NCBI GenBank assembly: GCA_964030785.1
Contig: OZ034978.1
Coordinates: forward strand, 1,532,001-1,596,000
DNA from: Siderastrea siderea
Taxonomy: Eukaryota; Cnidaria; Anthozoa; Scleractinia; Rhizangiidae
Direction of reading: 5' to 3'
Length of the DNA stretch: 64,000 bases
Each line of letters starts with the position of its first letter. Positions within the stretch are counted from its first letter, which is position 1. Made by a program: the position numbers and the translations under genes. The notes under the pieces were generated by a model. The model did not search any database. It was not told the DNA's origin and was given only the letters and a program-made list of their open reading frames with translations. This document shows, one piece after another, positions 1-11,400 of the stretch.

Positions 1-250
1 TGCACTACACAAACACACACAAAAAAATACATAAAATTAAAATAATAATTTATAATAAAGCCAATGCTTTGCTAAAGACGTAACGTGCTATTAGCTGGAA
101 CTACATCAGTTTCACGACATAACAGAAGTTAAACGAAAAATATTAAACTTGCAGTCAGAATATGAAATAATACATTCACTAGTCAGTGCCAGAAAATTCA
201 TGAATTTGTTGCAACCGACATTGTCTCTTTACATATCACTTTGTGCTTAC

Positions 251-3200
251 TTTGTGGGTATTTTCCTAGTCTTCTCATCATAAAATATTTCAAACTCATC
301 AGCATGGGTGTGAGCAAAGAACTGTGCTGTTATGGTGCTTTGGTATCGGTTCACTATCTTGTAATAATTCCAACTCCATGGTTTGAGACAATCTGAACTT
401 CCAGGCAGAATATGGCCAATAATATGAACCTGCAACCACATGTGTTTGTACATCATGTTATCTTTAGTTTAATTTATAGGGTGCATGACAGCCTTACATT
501 GTTACATTCTGAATGGGATAGGCAAGGCTGATGACAAGCTCTCAAAAAATTCTGTGAGGGGTAAATACCAGTACCTATACGCATAAATTGTACAATACAT
601 GCAGGTGGCTTCCAAAATTAACATTTATTGACTGGTGTAGAAACAGGCTTGTCCAGAAGAAAAGATAAGACAAAAGTTTCCCCACTAATTCAATCATATA
701 CCAGCCTGATTCAAGCCCAAATTTTTTTCAGGTTGTTCTTTTGTCAACTGACATCTTTAAAGATGGGAGGGTCATCATCACAGCTTATTTCCATCTGCAG
801 TTCACGTATATGATAATATTCACTCACAATTCACATATCCTTGGACAGTGATTGGTTCAGTAGGGTAGAAGGTGCAGTGTATCTTGTTTAAAAGAACAAA
901 AGGTAGTACTTGTAAGGAAATTAAGAACCAAGAGCATGAACATCACACTTCATTCACCAACAGATGCACTATGATTTATTTGGGTGAAGAGTGGATTACA
1001 AAATTGCCCAAATAACCTTTTCATTGTTGTCTTCAGCTTGCTGTAAGATGTCCACAAGCCACTGAAGCTGTTGAGCTGGATCAATGTTGTTAATTAACAG
1101 CCACCTGCAAGAGACAGTAAAAAACGGGCATAATAAGCATCTTGGTAATCAAGAGTGAAACCGTTTTTCTAATGCTCTCACCTTGCTTGTGAACATAGTT
1201 TACTTACAACATAACGCTTCCTTTGTGTGGTAAAAGGTGTGACTACATTAATCATACCAGTACTGTATAGCCCACGCTGATGCAATATTACAAAGAACAA
1301 GGTCATATCACCAGCTAAAAGTGGGTATAAAGGGCCTCACAGGCTGACCTGAGCTGGTCACAGAAAAGCCATCTGGCCCTGCACACATCAACTGTTCAAA
1401 TAGCATTTACCTAGGTCTTCTAAAATCTATTTGAAGTCCATGGTTCACTTTCCATTTTAGAGCAAACTCTGCAGACTTTAGGCCAGGGTCTCTTGCAAAT
1501 TGAAAAATGTCAACACGAAACGGCTTTTTGTCGCTTTAAAGAGCTCCATGTCTTCTTTTGAGAAGTTGATTATCCCTTGCCTTGATTTCTTTCCATTTTG
1601 AGCTTCAAAATAGAAGTATCTTAATTCTAAGAGTAGAAAAATACATCTGGAAAATCTAGGACAAATCCCATGTGGTAGGCCAAAACTCTGCCTCTCCCTA
1701 TCCTTGTCCTCAGGGTCTTCTCAGTTTTGAAAGAGCCTGGGGACGAGGTTGGGCCTTTCCCCTACTCCTTAAAACTCACAAATATATTTAATTTGCAAAA
1801 GAGGGTTCCTGATTTGTTTATATGTCTCCTAAACAACTGACAGCACTAGAGGGAAGAAAAATGCATAGTAGGGGAGGTAGGAGCTCGAGATAAAGTGTCC
1901 TCCACGCAGTGAACATGTGTGGAGCATGGCTGGTTTTGGCCATGCGGCATAGCTCGAAATCAAGATATAAATAATTCATCAGTTCAATCCAATTCCGATT
2001 ACTGACTGTCAACACCATCCACCACCGTTTACTGAGCAAGTCAAATTCACAAGTAAAAAACGTCATCAGTTCTGCATGCACTACATGCCTATGTTTGACT
2101 GAGTTATGTTCAGCCAGGTTAGTCTAGCAGGTAGGTGAAATTATTCTGCATTTTATGATAAAAGCATGAAACTTGGCACACTAGTAGTAGGTATCGCAGG
2201 GAACGTTTTAAAGATTAGAGGCAATCTGGATAGGGTCTGACTGGCAGCTGGGAAGGGGGGGATTTTTCAACAAGGCTGCCATTCAGACTATAAAGACTAT
2301 TATTGGAAAAATGAAACAAAATTAACTTGATACAATGTTGAATTGCCATTTTAGTTATGTCTGCTTGTTGAATAATATCCCATCAAAGCAAAACATTAAC
2401 ATTTTTGGGGTGATTTAACTGAATTCAGGGGATCGTTTCATTTTCGGTCAAAATTATGCAAATTAGATATTGAATTAATTCAATTACACTGGTCGAATCA
2501 TTTAACCACAATTTCCTTTTCTCCTTAATTATTTCGGTGGCCATTTTCAAGCTTACCTGTTTAACTGTTTCACGGCAGAACTATGATGCGGTTATGGATC
2601 ATAGAAACACGTTATTACACAAGTGATTTATTCAGTTATTTGTTCTTTTATTTTCTATTCTCATCAGTTTACGTCACCTTCAGTAACGACACAAGCACAG
2701 TAACTTCAGAAACAGATTTTTATTGGAAAATTTACTCCTTCGTCTATGGCCTTTACAGCTCTCAATTAACGTATTTCGTTCTATTAAATACAACCACATT
2801 TTGTTGGACTGGGCAGTTTCGCACTAAAAGAGCACCAGGCCAACAAATAGCAAGCTTTGAATCCTGTTATTGTCTAAATGAGGGGTTACAGAAGGGACTT
2901 CTGTGCAGATGAAGAAGTATTTTTCCAAAATCTTCTCTGAAAAATGTTTTTCTTACATTATTCACATTGTAATCAGATATTGGAAGCAGCGATGGGTTCT
3001 AATTCTTTAAGCTTGGGAGAATTCAGTCCGTGAGTGCCGCTGAGAATTACACGCATTTCAGTTCTGTGCAAGCATATGCAATGCGGGCATATATGTAGCA
3101 TCAATGAGCATACTCTATAGCGATCTAGCTGTGCGCCTTCTTCTTTCCGTCAAGCACAGCATGGTGCCGCATGTAGTACATGGGGCATGCATTGCACCTG

Positions 3201-5025
3201 CACGTCACTGTTTGACGTACTGAACACGGGTTACGTAAAGTACCCGAGTGAACATCCTGTTCGCTTTCCAGTTTGTTAGCCGATACTGACTTCAAACATC
3301 GTCTGGAACCAGTAACTCTCTGGCCTATGAGGTAGAATAATCTGTTAAGAGTACAACTCTCTCGATAGTTTGTCAATTTTACGCATTCTTATCTCATCAA
3401 GGTGCAAGCCAAGGATGTAAAATAGCATTTTTTGCTTCGTAAGTCTTCCGACAGAAGTGCCGTTTAGGGATGGATTGATGTAGCTATCCCTGGCTAGGAA
3501 GCGAACTCCTTCCGTCTGCCAGAAATGTCATTGCAATCGTTTTGGTGTGCCCTTAGTACTCAGTGCAGCCCGGTTTCATGCTTGAAGAATTTTGTACCTT
3601 AGATGCGATGCCTTTTGAACTAACACATAGAGTATACGACTGCTAACCTGGTGTGCAGGGAAGGTTTCCTTGGCATTTAATGCTTTGCAGTAGGTATCTA
3701 TGGCTGTTTCGTTACTCTTGTGGTTGGCATAGTGGAAAAACAATTAATAATTATCCCAAAATAGGACAATCAGTAACACTTCCATTTTTAACTGCATAAA
3801 TCAAGACGGTTTAACTAACCTAATTCAAGACAATTTTTTTTTCATTTCTGGCCATTTATCAGCCCTCAGGAAAAGAAATACAGTGTCGTGCATTCTTTTA
3901 TCAGCTAGAACAAACAATTCATGGCTGTTCCGTGTAAAGTTTGAGACGATAATAACGAAAAAGTAAGCTACAGCTATGCAATTATCAACTGGAATTAATT
4001 AAAATTTTTAATTTGCATAAATATGACCTCAGAATTATCTTTTCAATTTTCCATTGTCATAAACCTCCTATGCCAATTTTGATAGCATGATTGTAATCTT
4101 TGAACTGAATTAAATATATCATTATGATCAGACATTGTTTTAGACAATTATGCTGTATCTTTCTACACCGAAAAAGTATCGCTGGCGGTGGCCATTTTGA
4201 ATAATTACCCCCAATACTTTTACCACCCTCTCCTGGCTGACACGGAGCATATCCCGATTGCCTCTAATCTTGAAAATGCTCCCCATGGTGTCTAGTATTA
4301 ACGTGCCCAGTTTGATGCTTTTATCATAAAGTGCAGTACTCACCCCCGATTTGACACTTATCTGCCGGACTAGGTAGGATCTCATTAATTTTGGCCCCTG
4401 GTGATGGCACACAGCCCTCACAGCATGTGCTTGGTCCATACCTTGGCACTGAGCAAAATATTTTCCTGTCTGCTCCCCTGCTCAGTCAAAAAAGTGCGTA
4501 GTAATCCTAACCATATATATGGCCTGATGTCTGTCATAATTACAATCTTGTAAAAATGCCTAGCTCTCCCTAATGGTCAGAGCATCCAGTTGGATTAAAC
4601 TTTCATCAGGGCTTCAGCTTTGGAAGCAAAACATTTAAAATAAATATATCTAAAGTCAAGAAAGTATGGGCAATGTACCAGTTCATATTGTTGCAGTAGT
4701 TCATGTTGAGTGAGATTAACCTGAATCCTTTGGACAACAATACAGTGTAGTAGCCTCCTCTGAAATCGAGAAACAAGTTAGAGTAATATTAATTATTGTT
4801 AACTTCTCCATAATGCCTTTTTAAGAAGTGCAATGGCAAGAACAATGTGCAGCATTCCATTTGTTTATTGAATGTTAACTGACTTGGAAACTTTATGTAG
4901 GGCATAATCTGGTAGCCAAGTCTTCCAGTGATGTGCTAAGGAGTTCCTTAACCACTGATTTGAATTAGCACCTGTGATAGATGGTGGAGGAAAGCTGTGT
5001 GTAAAATAGAAAACAAAAATCATTA

Positions 5026-5072
<47 letters not shown>

Positions 5073-5453
5073 GTAATGGTAATTGGACTGAGTGGCGTAC
5101 AATTCAGGGAGTAATCGGGCAAGTGATTTTAAAACGGCCGAGCGCATAGCACAAGGACGATTTGAAATTACGAGCACGATTATCCCTGAATTGTACGACA
5201 CGAAGTCCGGTTATATTATTTTTTACTTATCTTTACTAATCAGTTTGCAAGCAGTGGAGAAACATTTATGAGAAGAACCCATTTCAGTGCACTTCACTGA
5301 CACACGTGCAGCGTAGTTGTCCAATTACAGCTATCCAATAACAAAATTTCAAATTGGACAGCTGTAATTGGACACCGACCTAATCACCATCCAATTACGT
5401 ATTAAATAGGCGCGTCAACAACCAATCCCAATCAAGCATTTTGTTATAGATAC

Positions 5454-5499
<46 letters not shown>

Positions 5500-8400
5500 T
5501 CTCAGTCAACATCAATGAGCTTCAAAAGATTACTCTTCTAGGAACACTAAGTCATGCCAACACTTTGAGAAAGGTTCTTTCAATAAAGTGAACTCTTTGG
5601 TACCTTAGGGCCATGGTTTGGTCCCAGAGCTTTAGAGGCAGAAAGCATAAAGGTATCAAGGACATCACAATAATAATTAACAATAATAATAGTAATAATG
5701 ATAATTTAATAATAATAATATTTGAAAACGTACGGACAATATTACAAATGCAGACTTGTGACCACGGAGCACACAAGGGAAAAAAAAGCTCCTGTGCCTC
5801 CCTGATTTCATACTTGGTTTAGAAATGACCATGAACAGGTGAATAATTTCCAAATTCTTACTTTCCCCTTTTATTTTACTCCTCAAGAAGTGTGACAATT
5901 TTCTTTATGACAAAAAATAGACCATTATGAGGTTCACACATCCATTGTGGACAGTGTTCTAGCAGGGCTGCCGCAAGCTGCCCTCCACATGACACAGTTC
6001 CCTATGGTGGTGCCCACAGCACTGGAGACCATTTTGGCGGTTCAGGGTACCATGCCTAATGTAGCGTCTGACAAGCTAAAACCACCAACATCAGATCTCA
6101 ATGGAAGGGGGTGGGAGCCCTGTCTAGAAATACCCCTTTGACCCATGTTCCCAACAGCTAACACTCAATGCAAAGCACTTTAGTATAGCAGCCATTTTAA
6201 AAGTGTCTTCTTTAGGGAGGATTCACCTGTTAACTGGAGCACCCTCATGATTTCCAACTGCAGGATAAACTTTCAATCCTGGCAAGTACTTAACAATCAT
6301 TTTGGTGGCATAGTCTATAGCTGCTATCTGCAGGGATAGGATGGTTTAACATTAGCACAACTCCTGTAGAGCACTCGAGCAGAGCACCTGACAACTGCAC
6401 ATGCTTCGTCAATAAAGTCAGCTGCCAAAGGAATAATTCAAAACACCAACTAGGGATGATTTAAAATCTGAAAACTGCACCTGATCTGAGCGTGACTGGT
6501 TCCAAATGTTATGTGGAGGAACATCTCCCGTCCAAAGGGCATAATCAATATCCTGTACAACACAGAAAGCAGCCAAGACAATGACATGCTAATTTCCATT
6601 ACTAGAAACTCTTACAAAGTTACAGCACAAGCACTGAATTTAGACAACAAAAAAGATTCCACAACGGCAGTAGCATGTCTTTCAAAACATACAAATGTGG
6701 TGCAACATCAAGTACATATAGGGAAAATGCTAAAACCAGAACTGCAGTGGGAGCTGCATTGGCCCAGCAAAAACAAGATGGCTAAAGCAAGTTGCTTACT
6801 AAAAACATTACTTGAACTGCACTCATCACAAGCAGCCTGGTTAACCCATCAACGTCTGTGCTGGCCTGAGCTGGCCTTGATTATATGTGTGTTCCCTTTT
6901 TGCCCTAGCCCCCCCTAAAAAGGCTTTTTTGTTCCCCTTTTCTCCTAGTTGTCTTTGGGGAAGTTCAACCAATCAGAATCCACCTTCTCCGCATATATTT
7001 GAAGGCTTGAGGGGTCCTAGAAGGGAAGACTTCTTGTCACTCTCTGAGATGATCACATTTCGTTCAAAATGGCTGCCGTGCTCTTTGCGCATGAATTTTC
7101 AAGATGGCAATATCTCTCTCTCGGAACAAAGAATTACCTTTTGAAACTTAAAAACCGAAAGAAGAAACTCTAAGGAACACTCGACACTTACACAAGGGAA
7201 TTCAGAGCTTTCAGAACAAAGAAAACATCTTTCGAGGACAAGCTGCCCTTTTGTCAAAGCGAAGGACAATCTTCCATCGCAAGAGATTTTTCGAGCTGCG
7301 GACTTTCTGGGATATGCTCTAGAACTTCTACGACTCTACAGTACAGTAAATTACACGTTTGATTGTAAATTTGTATGGAAATAGCTGAGGGATTTCAAAA
7401 AACATGCATAGTTTGTATTAGTAAATCCTCTTAAAAATAACTTGCACATTGAGCAAAATCGCTCGCATGTAGCTTCCCTCAAAGAAAGAACTGAACGCAT
7501 TTGGATTTCAGAAATGAATAAAGGTGTGTATTAATAAATGTATTATTAAGAAAAGCTTACTGTCTCCTCTTCTGTGAATCTTCATTCATGAAATTTCGAA
7601 AAACAGTAATCTGACCTAAACAGACACAAATCCTCTGTTGTGGTTTGATTTCATGCACAAGACAACATGAGAAATCTCTTGCGTAAATTTTCAAAATTTT
7701 GACTTTGAGATTGTATTTTTGGCTAATTCTTAACTGACAACTGGTGCAGAGAGGTGGCTGTATTCGCAGGCTATAGATTGAGTGAGTGTTGTTTTTTCGA
7801 GCCTATAAATTGTCCTTTCGTACTGCACTTGGGGTTGTTTACTATAACGGCTAATTTAGTGAAGCGATGAAAAAACGCACGGACGTTAATGGGTTAATAA
7901 ATCTATCTCTGATTGAGGCCAAACTTGAACGTTTACCGTCACAAAATGCCTTACCTATGGCCCAGAAATAAAGTCCACTATCATGTTGGAGTTTGAGGAA
8001 AACATTACTTTGCAAAGGTACCACCCTGCTACCTTAAACTCTCAAAGGTTGTGAAAAATCGTTTGAGATGGCATAGCTCAAGATGGTGAGAGTGGTGTCA
8101 AATTTAGCATTTTTGTTTTATAAAACAGAACTGTGATAGTACAACAAACCGAGAATCTTCTGTTTAGGAATCTAAACACAATATTGGCTATCCATAGCGT
8201 TCAGTACACAATTCAAGTGATTCTCTTTTTTCAAACATTCAATGACGTTGTTGGCCATCTAAGGGTACCCTCCTTGGGAGGCATTATCAATTATATAGGG
8301 ATCATGTGTCTTTTTCTATTTTTAAAACATACAAATTTTCTTATGCAATTTTAAATGCTGTGCTATGTTGTATATCCTCTTGTAGTAAAGTCAGTACCTC

Positions 8401-11400
8401 ATAACTCCTGCAGTTTCAGATATGGAACGTTAATTTAGGTCATTGGGAAGTCACACTGTTTGGGGGATAGTGGGGGATTTGAGATAACAAACTATGACAT
8501 CACTGAAAAAGAGTAAGGCTCAGCAAATCCAAGGAAAGTGGTCAATTAAGATAGTAGGGAAACTTAAGACAGGCAGATTTCATGATAGTGGCAGGGTCTA
8601 CTGTCCTAACAGTAAAAATAACCAAGTTTGACCTCAACGCCAAGTCTTTTAGAATGTGTCTTGCCCTGCTCTCGAAAAAGAAAAATTTTTGCCATCTGAA
8701 GAATGTTGGATGTTTATTCTTACCTGATGTGTTTTATTAATGTGCTGTAGCATACTTTCAAATGTTATTGGTGGAATGTCACACACATAGTCTCCATATT
8801 TCCCTGCTTTTCTTTGTCCAGGTGCTAGAATAAGTACATAAAGACATTAATTTTCAACTTAAATTCCAATGAGTGATAAATGTGGACAAGCTTTTAGCCA
8901 AAAATGAAATAATGGGACTTCTGAAAACACGGACCCTGACTATAAAAGGACCTCTGCCCTGGGAAAGCCGTCAGTCACTGCACTGTAGACACTGAGCTGT
9001 CAACATCAGCAGCTAATGGAAGCAAACTCACAAAGTATAAAATTCATACACTAAGAGCTATTAAGCTGTAGAAATCCCCAAAACTTTTCTGGAGAAGAAA
9101 TTTCAAAAACCCTACCCTTGTTCTTCCGTAAATCAGTAAAGAACAAAACCATATTTATCAGTCATCGATATCGGAGATAGAGAAACTAAAAACCTATTCA
9201 ATGCCAGGACGACCTGGCAAATCCAACAGTGTGTAAACTGTTCAGTGCTTCAAGTAATCCACCTCAAAAAGTGATCGGCAAACATGCCGATGCACTTAAA
9301 GTGCTCACAATTAAAGGAATGCACTACTCTTTCCACAAACTACTTTGTCCCAGTGTTTTGTTTAGAAATAATCATGAGAGAAGCTAACATCAGTTAACAA
9401 AGGGTCTGTATGTGCTTGCCGAATAAATATCCAATGAACTGGTGGTTCAGAAACCAAACCAAAAAGCTTGCAATCATGTTGTGTGAAGTCCCTTGCATCA
9501 TTCGGTTGTATAGTTTGATTGAAAGATGTCGTAGGTTTTTGATGTGGCCGAGAAGGTATCATAAGTTTTGGGTTTTTGCTGAAGAATGAGCCACACTATT
9601 ATCGAATAGTATAAATGAATTGAAGGACTACTTGAACATTAAACAAGAACAATGCACGCAAGACAGAAGTTGGCCCTTCAGTTCAACAACCCAGCCATTC
9701 AAGAATTGAACAGTCTCATAAAATTTACAATTTGCAACAATTAATAACTAACCAAGCCTTGGCATGGCAAAATAAGGAAGAACACAAGCCATGTATATTT
9801 TGTCACCTCAAGAAGACTCTATCTGACTGAGAGGAGACTGAGTGCACTGTTATGAACCTCTCACCATTGGGGAACCATTCCGGCCAGGAAATTCAACCTT
9901 TGCCAAACTTAAATTATTAAATTCATGCTGAGAAGAAGGATAAAGATGGGTTTTAAGTTTATTTTGCCAAAGAGGATATTTTACTTTAGATTAATGCAGT
10001 GAGGACAGGATTTGAGTTTTTTTCTGGTAAATGGCTTTCACCCCCCTCTTACTCACAGAGTCTGCGATCTTTGATAAAGACATTGGAGAAACGATGGACA
10101 GAAAGTGAGGAGCTATCCCTTTTATAGCCAGGGCTGTTTCAACTGTACCCTCCCAAAAATGCCTGAAAATGGCTCATAATCCAAAAATGACCAGGGAATG
10201 CCCATTTAGCCTACCTGGAGGTTTATCATTGCTACGACAACAGAGAGGTTCTCCACAATCTGGGTTACTGCCTTCTTTGTACAGGTGATCAATATGAACA
10301 TCCGAAAATTGCAGAACTCTTAACACGGGAGAACCAGGCTGAAATTCAAGTAAACAATACATTACTTGCAAAAAATTTCAGACAATTTTAATTTCAGACA
10401 AAAACTGTGTCTGAAAATAAAACCGTCCGAAATTTTTAAGCATCCGAGAATTTAAGTGCCGAAATTTTTACAGAACAGTACAAAACTTTTAAGTACTTTC
10501 TTGGGCAACTCCATCTCATATTTCAAGGCCAATATAAAATAATGATATAGCTGAAATTCGGATTAGGGTTTGCTCAGATGTCGTGATTTTATGAAAGACA
10601 AAAACATAGATAAATTCCATTTTGCAGTTGCTTTTTCAGTCTTTGATCCAAGCCCAGTGGTGCTAGTCCTCTTCTGCTTCAACATCAATCAACACAATTG
10701 AAAGGTTCTCTTCATTGTCACTAGCATGTGGTTCTTCTTCATCTTTAGCTGTTGGTGACTGAGGTGATGGATCAAGAAGCTCATAGTTCTTTTGAATAAG
10801 CTCTTTGAGACGAAGAAGAAGAAATCACTTGCTGTCGTCAAAACGTAGCTAAACATAGCTTGGAGGACTATCTGAAGCCCTCCGGTTGCAACTGGAGTGA
10901 CATAAGCTCGATTGAATTTGTTTTTTCCCTCGGTGTATCTGTAACACCTTGAAGGTGCAGTAAATCTACCATTTTTACACATTTTACTTCAGTCTAATTC
11001 ATGTTTTGTAGGCGTAAATTTACTTTAGGCATGCTTCAGCAAACTGTCCGAAATTTTTGTCCGAAGTTTGTCTGAAATGAGAGAAAAAGTGTCTGAAAAT
11101 TAAACGTCCGAAATAAAACGTCCGAATTTTTAACGTCCGAAATTTTTTGCAAGTTATGTAGCATGATTTGCAGTTAGCATGACATTTTTAAATGGTAGGT
11201 TACTGAAGTGTTTGGGTTCACAAATATAGCTTCACCATACAGAATTATTCTACCAAAAATGTAAAGTTCTTCAAAGTAATATTTCTCATTTTAAACTTGG
11301 GAAAATATAAAAATTGAATTTTTTTCCAATGCAATGTATGCCATGCAGGCACTGTATAACTGCAAAAATCACAAAAATGCAAAGTGCTACAAATCAATTT

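Noticed and set aside
4965..5201. Minus frames with long leucine or tyrosine runs around 5030
   Set aside because: Translation of the TAA microsatellite; only the part matching 4884-4994 is a true exon.
5947..6141. 64-codon plus-strand frame
   Set aside because: Lies in an SMPD1 intron, with no homology or splice sites recognised.
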